A stretch of DNA of 64,000 nt, taken from positions 47,487,169 to 47,551,168 of the forward strand of contig OX485806.1 of the NCBI GenBank assembly GCA_950295325.1, given 5' to 3'. Below the pieces are notes generated by a model, which saw only the letters and a program-made list of their open reading frames with translations, was not told the DNA's origin and made no database searches. The position numbers were made by a program, and so were the translations under genes. This DNA comes from Polytrichum commune (lineage: Eukaryota > Streptophyta > Polytrichopsida > Polytrichales > Polytrichaceae). Every line of letters starts with the position of its first letter. Position 1 is the stretch's first letter. Positions 25,219-36,625 of this stretch are shown piece after piece.

Positions 25219-27439
25219 GTTAGCCACGTCTTTTCCTCAGGGCCATCTTCAGATTGAATGTGTATATGTGCACGCTAGTCTAGTACATTTGAGGTACATT
25301 TGAATACTAAAATTTTTGTAGGTCCATCAATCAGATAGGGCCAGAGTATTTGGGCTGCTCAATCCTTTGATGTAGGTTCCAATTAGAGATAGTTACGGTG
25401 AAGTCCTTGGCATTCCGGAATCTAAGGCCTCATGACCTTTATACTCTGGTCCAAATTCATCAATTGGGTTTTGAGACTTGTTTTTGCAAAACAAATAGTT
25501 GTGGTTTGGTGCAGTTCTTGTGCCAAACTGCTAGTACTATCAAGCTTACAGTCCCCAAGCAGTATGTGCATTTCTCATGTTACCACCCAGTTTTGGATAC
25601 CGAAGTTGGAGTTTATGAAATTCTTGCTTCAGAATCGTTAGTTGCCTCCAAATGCTATCTTTTCGTTGTGATCCCTGCAAGAATTAGTAGGTGATGCTGT
25701 GTCGATTTTTGAGTTCGTCAGAGTAGTACTTCTTCGATTTCTGTCACTTGTATTATTGGATTGACGGTGCATAAATTCATCACAAGAGGAAGCTCTCACT
25801 CATCGTCATATCATCACACACTTATTTGTCACTCCAATCCATCAGGTTTAGGGTTTAGCATCCGCTAGATTTTGCACTCTACAGCGTCTTGCATAATTCA
25901 AGTGTAATTCTGTAACATGAATGTGTTGTGTTGAAAAAAATTCATTGAATTTGTTGGTTCCTCGTTCCAGGAATCGCCACTGCTAAATTGTCAGTGAAGC
26001 ATCATGCAGGTATTAATTCCTCTTTATCATCTTTCAACTCTATGAATTACCTCCCAGCATTGTCCTTAAGAGTTCTTTCACCTTAGTGTAAAGCAGGAGA
26101 CAAACACACTCTGAGCGAGAGGACCAGATTTTCTAATCCACACATGGAATTGTGCTCTCACATGGCAAGCCAGTAAACATCAACAGTCAACTTGAGCATC
26201 TACAGGCGAAGTATGTTGGAACTGGGCATGCTGATGTCAATCACTTGTAAGTGTACACATCTCCTTGGACTAGACATTCCTGTTGTCATTGTGCAGGACT
26301 TATATACTTATGGATGAAGACAATCGGAATGTGTACTTGTGCATGTATATTGCACACAGTGCATGCATGTCCATATCAACAAAGTAGCTTGTGCTACAGT
26401 ATTCGTATTAGGCCGCACATGTAACATTCAGGTCCCTTAAGTGGAGAATTCTGAAGTTTTTTGCACATTTGATTTGAAAGCTGGTTCAAATCTATAAGTA
26501 TTTATTATTTCTTTTTCATTGTTGCAATTCTTCTGTATGATTCTTTGGTGGGGAAACTTGCACATATGATTATGAGATGGACTTCTTAGGATGATGAGAA
26601 GACAACCCACTGTGTAATTCTTCACCCATTTTTCTTGCCTCATTCTTGTGCAATTCTATTGGGCATAATCATTTTCCATTATTGACATCATTGTCCATAT
26701 TGACATTTTCCAGTTTTTCCGCCATATGTTTGATTTTTTTGCGAGTCCTCCTCATATTGTAGTCTTCTATATGAACCTATGGTTGATATCACATGCAGTC
26801 ATGGAATTCTTTACAATATGCGGCACATAGTTATGCTGTGGTTTTGGTGTGGTGGTGTCTTGGTGAGTCTTGTGAGAATGTAAAATGGTCGTTTACGCCG
26901 TCCAAGAGGTTGTCCAGATCTATATGCCAGTCCGAATTTGGTATGGACAGAGAGAGCGCGCGAGCGAGCGAGAGAGAGATTCAGGGGGGGGGGGGTTATT
27001 GTGCCTGACTACCACAAGTTTTGATCTTGAATGCCATAGTAATGGCAATCACGGGTCTGCTTGCAAATGGTCTGTGGGGACTCTATTCCTCTGCAGTTTC
27101 TTGAAAGGAAACATCACTTGAAAAAAAGGACTTGCTATGTCAGCCTTTCAGCATCTTCGGGGTTGTTTATGAAGTCTGCAACAAAGTCAATAGTTTTAGA
27201 GCGAGCATCATTAAGCTCGGAAGACAAAAGTGCACTACAAAGAATTCGCGTGTGTCGGAATGGGGCTTTGCGTGTGGGAGGGGTCAGGTTAGGGTTCCGT
27301 GGAGGGTTCTGTGGTCGGACGAAGTTGGAGGGGGAAGGTTTGGAGGTGGTGGAGGTGGAGGTGCAGAATGAAGGAGATGCTGGTGTCCTAGCACCTAGAG
27401 TAGGTTGAAGATTTGAGAGAGAGAAAGAGAGAAGGCCGA
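25219..27439. other. Spacer between captured fragments
   Basis: No recognised exon. Contains a GAGA/GCGA simple-sequence tract and a run of G (about 26948-26995). The minus-strand open frame at 27581-27135 overlaps the duplicated G-rich segment and is not supported by a domain. Confidence 0.35.
27320..27395 (+). repeat. G-rich segment, second copy of 21770-21840
   Basis: Same-orientation copy of the segment at 21770-21840, ~80% identical by eye. It lies immediately upstream of the coiled-coil fragment. Confidence 0.65.
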
Positions 27440-29234
27440 TTGTAGGCATCAATATGTGTGCGAGCTCAAGGGGTAGATGGTGAGGCGTTGAGACAGCTTC
27501 AAGAGATTCTTCGTAAAACAGTGGATTCACTGATGGCTCCTCTTGATGGAAGACGAGCTGATGAAAACTATCACAGTCCAATAGCTAAATGACGGGTGTC
27601 AGCCCTCTCCGAAGATGCACCTGAGTTTCTAGCTCAACAGTTGCTTGGAGAACTTGAGAAAGCAGCTGCAAAGGTAGTCGAGCGTTTTAATGAAAGAATG
27701 TACCTTTCTCTTGCTCTGTTTGGGAGAAGAAATGTCTACGTTCCAATTTAGATCGAAGCCCTTGCTGCAGCTTCCTTTTCCATCTCCATGCTGCTTTCTG
27801 ATCTATTAAACAACATATCCAGAGGGTGCACCTGTACTAGTACTGATGTGAACCCTCTCTCGTTTGTAAAGGTTGCAGGCATGGAGAGCCAGATGATCAG
27901 CTTGAAGCAGTATGTGCGCGAGACTGATGCCCAACGTGAGAAAGTTGAGCTCAAGCTTGCAGAGGCCATAGCTCGTGATCACCAAAACCAAGTGATTCGA
28001 GAAAGCTCGTCCTTTGGAAATAATTGTCGATCCCTCAATTTTGTTCATGTGGTGATCTAACTTGTCATTGTTTACTAAGTTTCATTCTCTCGATTGCAGG
28101 AAAAATTTGAGCGTGAAATCAATGAGCTAACGAGGCAGCTTCAAGAGAAGGAGACAGCTTACGATGACTTGGTGCGCAGTCAGAAGGTTGGATGCTCTAG
28201 AATATCTTTTACTTCCACACAATGTAGAGACAGAATCTTCCAATGTCTTCAATACTCTCTACGTCCCACGGTTTTGATCTGCTGGCCTTGAAGCAAAGTG
28301 TCAGAAATGTTTTATGGGGGAAGATAGACCACGGTCCCTTCTTTGTAATTATAAAGGGGCTAGAACAAGTATTTCTTACAAGCATTACAAGCATAAGGAG
28401 AGCCGATTACAGGAGCGCATGTGGACTATAGGATTTATATTTTGCTGGTTGTAGCAGAAAATGAAAGTTACCGTTAGCAAGTTTGACAATCAAGGCATAG
28501 TCTTGAGTTTCACGAAGGGAGACTTCTTAGGTTGCAAGGTGCGCACAGAGATCTGAAATTATCTTGGTCTGGCAGGTGATGTTCCAAGTTAAGTCAAAAG
28601 AGATAGCTGAATTAAAAGAAGATTGCCAGAGGCGTGATGCAGCCCTTGATGACATTACGGCTGCTGCCCAAGCAACCCAAGAAGCAAGTGATCAAGTAGT
28701 TTCCCAACTTTCACACTCAATTTATCCACCCCCTTGACGTGCAATATGGATTTAATTTTCTTGCTTCAAGTGAATTTTTTAGGGATCATCTTACACCTCG
28801 TTATGGCTGACTCTTGTGGTGGCTCTGCTTCTGTAGAGATTGGCAGTACTGGAGGATATTTGTAAACGCAAGGACTCAGCAATATATGAGCTAAAACAAG
28901 AAATTATCGCTCTGGAGAGCAAGGTCTGCTTCTCATCTCAAGTTGGAAATCTTTTCTGCTTTTGCTACACTGCAAAATATTTAAGGGATGCAAATGAACT
29001 GTTTGTTGTCATCGCAATCATGTTTTTATCACGAATCTCACACAACCATCTCTTCTGATTCTTTTGCTGTTCCAGGTTCATGACCCCAACATCCGATCTC
29101 CTCTCTATTGCGGTGACAGGAGGCGAAACTTTAAAGCAGTCCCATCTTCCACTGAAGAAGTCCTAGCCCTTAGAACATACATTCAACGAAATCTCGCAAG
29201 AACATACTTGGACCCGGCCATCGTCACCCATTGA
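27440..29234 (+). pseudogene. Coiled-coil protein gene fragment, C-terminal part
   Basis: A run of exons with good splice sites: about 27480-27673 (LRQLQEILRKTVDSLMAPLD, later EDAPEFLAQQLLGELEKAAA), 27751-27869 (uncertain), 27879-28005 (MESQMISLKQYVRETDAQRE), 28101-28186 (EKFEREINELTRQLQEKETA), 28577-28700 (VKSKEIAELKEDCQRRDAAL), 28838-28923 (LAVLEDICKRKDSAIYELKQ) and 29076-29234, ending with SPLYCGDRRRNFKAVPSS and TYLDPAIVTH before TGA. Heptad-like Leu/Ile spacing with alternating Lys/Glu marks long coiled coils. TGA at 27590-27592, after SPIAK, interrupts the first exon. I do not recognise the family. It could be a cytoskeletal, flagellar or nuclear-periphery protein. Apart from that stop the later exons look open, so a shorter product from an internal Met is conceivable. 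Confidence 0.6.
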
Positions 29235-29332
29235 TGGATTTGCTCTGGCAGTTTAGTGTAGCTGGTTAGTGCATTGCCAAGTTTGGTGAAAGCCACAATG
29301 GCTTGTGTGCCAGGAATATGTGCGAATCGAGC

Positions 29333-29535
29333 TAACATTGAGGTTAATCCTGCTATCTTTTAGTGGCACGCGTGTACAGACAACTGCCGATTGCTTTTGG
29401 GGGGAATAAGGCTATGTATGGGGAATTTGTGTTTGGCATTATTGACATTCAGGTTGATCCTGCTAGCTTTTAGTGGTTCTCGTGTGGATGCACTGGCCGA
29501 TTGCATATTGGGGGAGTAAGGCTCTGTATGGATGA
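29333..29535 (+). repeat. Tandem duplication, two ~100-bp units
   Basis: Unit 1 (about 29333-29432) and unit 2 (about 29443-29540) share TTCAGGTT/AGGTTAATCCTGCTA, CTTTTAGTGG, CGTGT, GCCGATTGC, TTGGGGG and AAGGCT-TGTATGG in the same order. Located between the coiled-coil fragment and the polymerase fragment. Confidence 0.75.
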
Positions 29536-29599
29536 TTTATGAAGGGTATTTTTGACTGCCTATGCAATGCATCTTGCGGGGGTGACACTACATTTGCAG

Positions 29600-29710
29600 T
29601 GTTTCAACAGTTGGTAATTGACTACGTTGTTGGTGAAATCCACAAGGACCCATGCCCTTACAGGAGTGGACCTGCTGCAGTGCTGCGAATGTTCGGAGTC
29701 ACCCAAGAAG
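29600..29710 (+). pseudogene. POLD1: DNA polymerase delta catalytic subunit, single-exon fragment
   Basis: One exon between TTTGCAG and a GAAG/GTGACA donor encodes FQQLVIDYVVGEIHKDPCPY and GPAAVLRMFGVTQEG. This matches the N-terminal region of POLD1, just ahead of the conserved VCCHVHGF segment, which would start the next exon and is absent. Insert length and the Ile-Asp-Tyr / Gly-Val-Thr pairing favour polymerase delta over zeta (REV3), which has a similar N-terminal start. A 37-residue exon without exonuclease or polymerase motifs cannot function. Downstream sequence to 29853 is open by chance only. Confidence 0.75.
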
Positions 29711-29859
29711 GTGACACTTGCCTCCTCCTCGATTCTTGGTTTCCGATGATTCTGTTAGCTGAGTTCCGGTTGTTTCTTGATTGGCCAGGTTTTTCTTCCA
29801 AAAAATTGAACTCTATGAACATGCAATTTGATGTGCAATATTGCAGAGTTTAGATTCTG

Positions 29860-30638
29860 GTTTTACCCCACCAAAATGTCATTGTCAATACGGTATTTGT
29901 TCAAATTTCAGGTGCAGGGTTTAAGGATGAAATGGCACCCAAGTCTCCACACATAAGGAGTTCGAGGCCCATACTATTCACTTTTTCCTTAGTTTCCTAA
30001 AGACCTAGCTTATGCTCTGTTGCATGATTGTGATACACTGAAGTCACACAAGCACCATGACACATTTCTGGAGCCATTGAAGATTCAATGAAAGATATTC
30101 TATTATAAGCTTAAAAGAGATTAGCCTTCAAAGGCAGACTGGACATATTCTCAACCTCTCGCATATATTTATGCGAGAGAAGGATTATCACACATGAAGA
30201 AACAAGAGCTAAGCATGTTGATATCTGATATTTGAGACAATTTCCATAGTAAAGTTATACTCCATGTGTCGGAGCCACTCCATGGCGAGCCCCGGGAATT
30301 TTAGGGGATGCTTCATGTGGATATTCTCGGCTTGTCTACAGTTGGAGCTACTGCATGACTTGATATGAGATCTTGAGTGGGATCATTACGTTTGGAGGAT
30401 TGACTAAAATGTATTGCCTATTGTACGATTGAAGAAGAGGGACGTGTGTCGGCTCCACTCACTTCGTTACTATACTTTTATTCCCCATATTACAATTTAG
30501 ACAAAACAATATGTACCTTAGCATTCCGGTCACAGTTATCGCTCCAGTTTGTTGAATAACCTTAAACAGCCTCGAGTTCATAGGGTTTGGTAAGATTCTG
30601 ATATTTCATACTATTTGGTGATATGGGTACCAGGGAAT
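29860..30638. other. Spacer between captured fragments
   Basis: No exon recognised on either strand. Confidence 0.35.
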
Positions 30639-31047
30639 ATGATGCGTGCCTGGGATGGAACTCTCTCAGCTGCGGAATTTAAGAAGGCGGCAGTGCATCT
30701 TGTGAAGGTATGGGAGCGGCACTGCCCTAATTCTCCACCTTGGACCTGGCAGCGGAGGCAGCAGAACCCTGTGATTTCCCCACTTGCACACGTGAGTACC
30801 GAGATGGGAATCCCCGAGGAATGAACTCTTTAATGCCACATACAATTTTCTTCGATATAATGTTGTTTCATTCAGCTTTCTCTGGTGAGGTGAGATGAAC
30901 AATTTGTGATACGGTCTTGGCAGCCCTGTTGCTGCAATTGTGGAACTGTGACCTTACAGCCAAGGACTTCAAAGACTAGACAATGATGATGAAGGTAGTG
31001 CAGGTTGGGTGCAGGTTGTGGGATACTTGGAGCTTCAAGATGTTCAG
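30639..31047 (+). pseudogene. ATG10: ATG10 (E2-like autophagy enzyme) fragment, N-terminal exons
   Basis: Exon 30639-30791 begins with MMRAWDGTLSAAEFKKAAVH and continues VWERHCPNSPPWTWQRR, the plant ATG10 start (WDG-LS---F, later PPW-W). Exon 31015-31047 reads VVGYLELQDVQ, the following GYL-LE segment. The catalytic-Cys region (HPC) and everything after are absent. Donor GTGAGT after 30791 and acceptor GCAG before 31015 are intact, with no stop inside the two exons. Intact ATG10 transfers ATG12 to ATG5. The next exon-like block belongs to a different gene (UTP20), so transcripts starting here would be chimeric. Confidence 0.82.
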
Positions 31048-31077
31048 GTGAGAGGATACTGAGAGGTGTTAACCAGG

Positions 31078-32493
31078 TGTTTGTGGTAGAGAGTGAGGTG
31101 GCAACAGGTAATGCTTTATATGAAACTGTGGAGGAGGGCCTGGATGTGCTTGAGAAACATCCTAAGGGAGAAGCAGGGTCTGTCAGGTCGTTGGTGGAAA
31201 GGTTTCTACTCCCACATGTTCGCAATGGAATGGCCTCAGAACTGCTTGTTGTGAGAAGGGTAAAACACCAAACACATCACTCAATTTGCATAGTTGTCAA
31301 GGACTGCAGGGTGCTGATGATCAATTGACGATGTGATATTTCTCGTTGTATGAAGTTGACTTCAATTTTGACTTCAGATATATGTATATATCTATCTATC
31401 TATCTATCTATCATTTGATCAGTGTTAGGATCTCTGGATCAAGTCTATTTTGACAATCATCTCAGTAACACAAGGGCTAGAATGGCCCTAAGGAGTATTT
31501 ATGGTGTGCAACTTATAAGTGCAAAAGCAGACTTCTGGAATGATGTATGAAGTTGAGTTCAGATCCTAACAAATCAACAGGTTCAATGTGGTCATGCAAC
31601 CAGGATGAATATTTTATGCATAGCATTGTCTTACAAAGTTTAATACTGCAGGAGTGGGTTGCCTTACTACGCGAGATGGCGTTGCATTTTACAACCATTC
31701 CAGCCTTGAATGAGTACCAATGCCTCCTGAATTCATATCTAGAAGTTGACTTCTTCAACAATGTTGTGCACCTTCAGGTTAGCTTACGGAATTTATACCC
31801 TTCATGCAAGTGTGAAGTATCTCCTGGTCTAATGTTCAATACATTCATTGTGAGGGCATTTCAATGTGTGAATTCTACTAATCATCTGGTGCGGTGGCAA
31901 GTTGGCTGCTTCCAGTTGGAGTGGTAAATAGGTTGCATGGACTTTCATGCCTGCAGTCATTTAGCAATACAATCTAATGAATATTTATTTACTTGAGGAC
32001 GACAATGCTGACAAATGCTCAATTGTATGCAGATCCATAGAAGAATCAAGGCTATGACAAAGTTCAGGACTTTGTGCTCCTCTGGACATTTCTCTCAGGT
32101 AAACTGCTGGGATTTTCTGGAGGATAATATTCTGAAGTCCTTGGAACAATTTTGTTGCCATTTTTCGTCCATGTGATGTCATTTCTAAGTTGTGTATTCT
32201 ACGTTCCTTTTTTGTCCAATTTTTTGAATTATTCGATTTTGGTCGTAAAACATGCACTCTTCAACAGTATCAATAAGAGTGTGGCCTTTGATTTGGGAGT
32301 GAATGATTGCAATCCTGTTAAGATTGCTTACTGCTTATGTGGCCTTGTCCAGGGGGCACTCTTGAGGATTTTTGTGCCCCTGTTCATGAACCCCATCGTC
32401 GAAGCAACTGGTGACAAAGAAGGAAATCTTGTGGGGTCTGCTATAGAGACCATCGCCTGTGTTGCTAAGCAGTTGCAGTGGGAGGAACTAAGG
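31078..32493 (+). pseudogene. UTP20: UTP20 (U3 snoRNP, HEAT-repeat) fragment
   Basis: Exons about 31078-31259 (YETVEEGLDVLEKHPKGEAG, then LVERFLLPHVRNGMASELLV), 31652-31777 (EWVALLREMALHF, then VDFFNNVVHLQ), 32033-32098 (IHRRIKAMTKFRTLCSSGHF) and 32353-~32493 (LLRIFVPLFMNPIVEATGDK, then IETIACVAKQLQWEEL). D-FFNN--H-Q-HRR--A--RFR and IFVPLF are hallmarks of the central UTP20 region, an 18S rRNA-processing scaffold of some 2500 residues. This is well under a tenth of the protein, with no start or end. The four exons are open with good splice sites, so decay is less advanced than in the aconitase copy. The assignment of the first exon is the weakest. Confidence 0.78.
31390..31412. repeat. (TCTA)n microsatellite
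   Basis: About six TCTA units, preceded by ATATGTATATA, inside an intron-like stretch of the UTP20 fragment. Confidence 0.85.
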
Positions 32494-32591
32494 GTCCCTA
32501 GCTCCTGACTTGTAGCTCTTGGAACATATTCTTGGTTCCTCTTCCAACATTAAGTGTTGACTACTTTGTGACTTGATAAATATTGGGACAG

Positions 32592-35500
32592 GTACATGGA
32601 CGGAACAAACCTACGGCAGAAGAGGTGGACTATGATGCTGTAGCAGAGATGACAGATGGTATGGTGGGAGCCCAACTTGCGAATATTTTGGATGTAGCAG
32701 CCCTTGCTGTACTGAGGGATCGACGCCCTGAGGTTGGTCGCAAATTCCTGAGTTGAAGTCTTTGTGAGTTTGGTGAGCCTTGTTCAAAGGTTTAAAATAT
32801 GATGTGCAAGCTGTAATTTATTTGAGCTTTTGAGATACCGTCATATATTGAGGGAGGTTTGACTCTCCTTTCCTGTAAATACAATAAGTTGGGCACTCTG
32901 AGGAGTTGTTTCTAGGTATTCTTCATATGTAATGTTCTATCACAGCTTAACTATAAGTGCCTAAGAGGCCCAATCCAGGTCTCTTTGTCCATGTATACGT
33001 GTGTTTGAGCTATATACTTCCAATTTTAGCCAATTGTGTCAAAATGACCCTGTCTAAAATTAACTCATTCTTCAAGTACACTTTTTAAATTGGTTGAATA
33101 CCTTAATGTTATTGAAGATTTGGGTTCAAATACACAGCCTGGGTGGCATTGGATGCAAGTATATACTCAGTATATTCATTGTTAAATTCACATTTGAGTA
33201 TATTTCGATTTTCTCCTTGACATGAGATGATTTATAAAATAAGTTCAAAACTCATAAATATAAAATGTATGATTTCTAGACTTGACGAAGGCTTGCAGAA
33301 ATTGTGTATATGGCTGTACATTGAGCCATTTGGTCCTTCAAGGGTTAAGCTACGAGTCATAATGTGACCCAACTTGATCTCTCTAATCTTGTTTTGATTC
33401 TGTGAGTATCATTTGTACTGTTCTTACATGTGATTTGTTTGTTGGTGTCATAGATTACCACAGATGACTTGCTGGAGGCTGCCCAGCTGCAGGAAGGAGG
33501 TCACCGTGATCCCCGTCCTCGAAGTGACTATCTATTGTGGATGCTTGCTTTAAATGAGGCTTCAATGGCAGCCTTCGCTGCAAACTGCCCAGACTTGAAG
33601 CAGATTCAACTGGTTTGTTTCTCGAGTTCTTAACTCAGCACTTTTTTTTGGGATATGTTTTGACACAGAGAGTTATCCTTTAACTCCATGGGACTTTCCG
33701 TCGGGAGTGGGTCCCCTCTGATATTTCATTGGCGGTTTTGCACACAATATCCATAATTTCTTTCCACTTTTGGTGCATGCTCAGAGGTAATGTTTGAATT
33801 TGAATGAAGAGCAAGCTGTTTCAGTTCATTGAGGGCCAAACTCATTTTAGCATCTCTTGGCATGCCATATTGAGTTTGACCCTTAATGAATCAATATAGA
33901 ATGTTCAAACCTCCCACACTAACTCCAAGCATGCACTGAATACTTACCGAACATGGAAAGTGTTGTATGCAAGACAACGAAGTCCTGACCAGAAGTCCCT
34001 TGGAGAAAGGATAGTTATAATGCATCCCTGTAAAGCTTTGTGAAATTCTTCAAACCTCCCTTTGTTTTCTCCTTCCTTTTAGTTGTTATCTGCATTATTA
34101 GGGTTGCAATTTATAATATCTATCTATTTTATTAGCATCCTGCTGACTGCACTGGGTATGCCAGGGATTCTAACACCAAAATACTTTTTGCAGGTCACAA
34201 TTGTGCCCAGGATAGGAGAGGAGAAAGGTGCAGTCAGATTCAGGACTGACCACACCAAATTTGAACTTCAATCTATCAGGTATTTGCAACCTGCTCGGGA
34301 ACACAGATATATAGAAACAATGTGTTTAGACTGGATCCTAGTTGAGGGGTATAGGATGGCGGAAGTGAAGCATATTTGAATCTTAATTATATCTTATCAG
34401 TGAAATCTATCAGGGTTGGGAATAACCAATGCTTGCAGCCATAGGTTCAGTGATGAACACATATATATGTCTTCGCATTCTTGGGACAGATCTAAAGATA
34501 TATCTGCAGGTTATTGATATTAGAAGAAAGACCGCTTTGAAATGATAAATATAGTGTTGCTTGGCAGAGGAACCAAATCATTAAGTATTTGCATGTACTG
34601 AAACTTGACTTCAGTCTGAAACAATAGTGTGCTGGAGGTCTTGGCAATGTTTCTACCCAACTTTAAATTGTGTTGTTATACAGTCGACAGGGAATGCTTG
34701 ATTACATCACAGTTCAGCTTGCACCTCGAGCAGCGGATGAAATCTGGAATAGTGTTGAAAATGTAATCTTCATTCCATTTTTGTATTCCATAATTTTAAT
34801 TTGACACTGAAAGGCTGCTTTTGTAGTACAAATAGGACTTATGAGTAGGATTAGCTGACCTTTACCTTTCCAATCCCAGATTGCATTTACTGCTAGAACA
34901 TTTTAATTGCCGTACATATTCTTCAATTTTCCAATTTCTCAATTCTAAAATCTGATCAAATATGCTGTGATGATCTCACATTCTGAAAGTTTATGTTTGC
35001 AGATGAGCACAATATGGGCCGATACAGTTGATCAAGCCCGTGCTACCGCTCGTGACTTTGTGTTTGCAGGACTTTCCGAAAAAGGAGATCTGTATGGTCT
35101 ACACAATTGTGTGTACAACTATGAATCTGTCATGGTATGTTCCTCTATTTTTCATGAATCCAAAGCTAGAAAACGTTGTGATGAATTATGTAGAAGTTGT
35201 CTGACAAAACCTGGAAGCCTTTGAAGGTAGGGGTGGAAATTGTTGAAAAACCTTATTGCCTTATATTGGAGAACACCCACTTTTGGCCTATTCCTGAATA
35301 ATTAATCTTTCTTTTTCACCATCTAACCCTAAGTGTGTGCTCCTGGTTATGTGCAGTCAGTGGACATTGAGGCATTGAAGGTGATAAAGCAGTGCTATGA
35401 CCGTGCTATTGAGGTATAGATTTTTTTTTCCTGGCCTTTTTATCTGAATTTCTTAATTGTGAAAGATTCAAGAATCTGTGATTTATAGGATCATTGTGGA

Positions 35501-35736
35501 TAACATGATTTGTTGGATGTGTTTGGCAGTACTTGAAGCGGAACGAGAAGTTAGTGAACAAGATAGTTGAGGTGTTGGTAAAAGAAAGAGTTATTTGACA
35601 GGCCGAATTTGCAGAGCTTGTGGCAACATATGGGAACCTTGACACACCTCAGCCTACACCACTGGAAGTGAAGAATCGTAACCTTGCATCTTTTCAGGAA
35701 GGCATGATTGCTGAGAAGCGAGCCCTCCGAAAGTGA
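32592..35736 (+). pseudogene. FTSHI2: FTSHI2-type inactive FtsH fragment (C-terminal part), one nonsense codon
   Basis: Seven exons: 32592-32732 (VHGRNKPTAEEVDYDAVAEM, then DGMVGAQLANILDVAALAVL), 33454-33612 (ITTDDLLEAAQLQEGGHRD), 34194-34279 (VTIVPRIGEEKGAVRFRTDH), 34684-34763 (RQGMLDYITVQLAPRAADEI), 35003-35134 (MSTIWADTVDQARATARDFV), 35357-35413 and 35530-35736. They cover the AAA+ lid and the degenerate peptidase domain to the natural C terminus. The zinc site HEXXH is replaced by LNEAS, as expected for the FtsHi group, so this loss is ancestral. TGA at 35596-35598 (probably from CGA) truncates the last 46 codons. Walker A and B exons are missing. Intact FTSHI2 belongs to the plastid inner-envelope FtsHi/Ycf2 protein-import motor. 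The first exon starts only ~100 bases after the last UTP20 exon. Confidence 0.88.
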
Positions 35737-36334
35737 AGGAAACTCATTTTCCAGAAACCAGTTGCTTTACAACTTGTATCAAGTGACCCAACTTGTATTA
35801 AGATCATCCACAGTATTTTTTCACATGGAATTGATTGATAGGGATGCCTTTACTTCCAGCCAAGGTAGTAGTTGCAGAGAGAGGTATTAGTGTGTTGGAA
35901 TACTCCGGCAGTTGTTTTGTTCCATGCAGGACTTGAAAATTTAGGTGAGCATACGGTAGTCATAGCATGCACCAACACTGAAACATGTTGGTTTCCCCTG
36001 ATCCAACTGCAATATCTGTAGAATTAATAGAGCCATTTGGAATTTTGACAAGACTATTCTTCTTGGACACATTTTTTCCTTGGAAGAGAGGTGGTGGCAA
36101 TCTTTTAGATTGCTGTTGTTAATTTTGAAAAAGCAGTGTGAAGTAACTGTATAGCACTTGGTGTTCCTGTGATTTTTGATTCTGGCAATTAGGATGTTCT
36201 TTCTGATGGAAGTGTAGTATAGAAAATGATGTTGGGTTGACAGCATTGAAATAGACTTTGAGATGGAAGTGGAGCAAAAGCACCGACAGTGGAATTGTTC
36301 TGGTAATGTGAGCCAATAGTTATCATCTCAAAAT
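35737..36334. other. 3' flank of the last captured fragment
   Basis: No gene seen. Probably the native 3' flank of the FTSHI2 copy carried with it, followed by the GC-rich right arm. Confidence 0.35.
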
Positions 36335-36625
36335 AGTGAACCACCCAACACCACCCGACATCCACCCGGCCCCCACCCTGCCACCCACGACGCCCACCTG
36401 ACACCCACCGACCCCCACCCTGTCACTGAGGACGCCCACCCGACTCCCACCTGACACCCACCATGTCACCGAGGACGCCCACCCGACCCCCACCCGACCC
36501 CCACCCTCTCACCAAGGATGCCCACCGACACCCACCCGACCCCCACCCTGTCACCGAGGATGCCCACCCGACCCCCACCGACACCCACCCGACCCCCACC
36601 CTACACTAACACGTCAACACCCATG
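36335..36625. repeat. C-rich minisatellite (CCACCCGAC / CCCCCACC words)
   Basis: Irregular tandem words CCACCCGAC, CCCCCACCCT, GTCACCGAGGA(T/C)GCCCACC and CACCCACCGAC. A longer unit (~60-65 bases) beginning CCCTGTCAC-GAGGA-GCCCACC recurs near 36418, 36463, 36504 and 36547. Strong C/G strand asymmetry. Reverse-complement words occur in the left arm. Confidence 0.75.

Noticed and set aside
27135-27581. 148-codon minus-strand frame as a gene
   Set aside because: Overlaps the plus-strand coiled-coil exon and the duplicated G-rich segment; Pro/Ser-rich low complexity without a recognised domain.
29600-29710. REV3 (polymerase zeta) instead of POLD1
   Set aside because: FQQL-IDYV-GE followed by GPAAVLR-FGVT-EG fits the plant polymerase delta N-terminal region better, though both families share the layout.
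22228-35598. In-frame stops as sites of RNA editing or stop-codon reassignment in working genes
   Set aside because: Editing of this kind acts on organelle transcripts. The fragments also lack starts, ends and essential exons, and aconitase has a frameshift.
17400-36340. Clear Helitron termini around the gene-fragment cluster
   Set aside because: No convincing 5' TC plus 3' hairpin-CTRR pair was found by eye, and no Rep/helicase coding is present.
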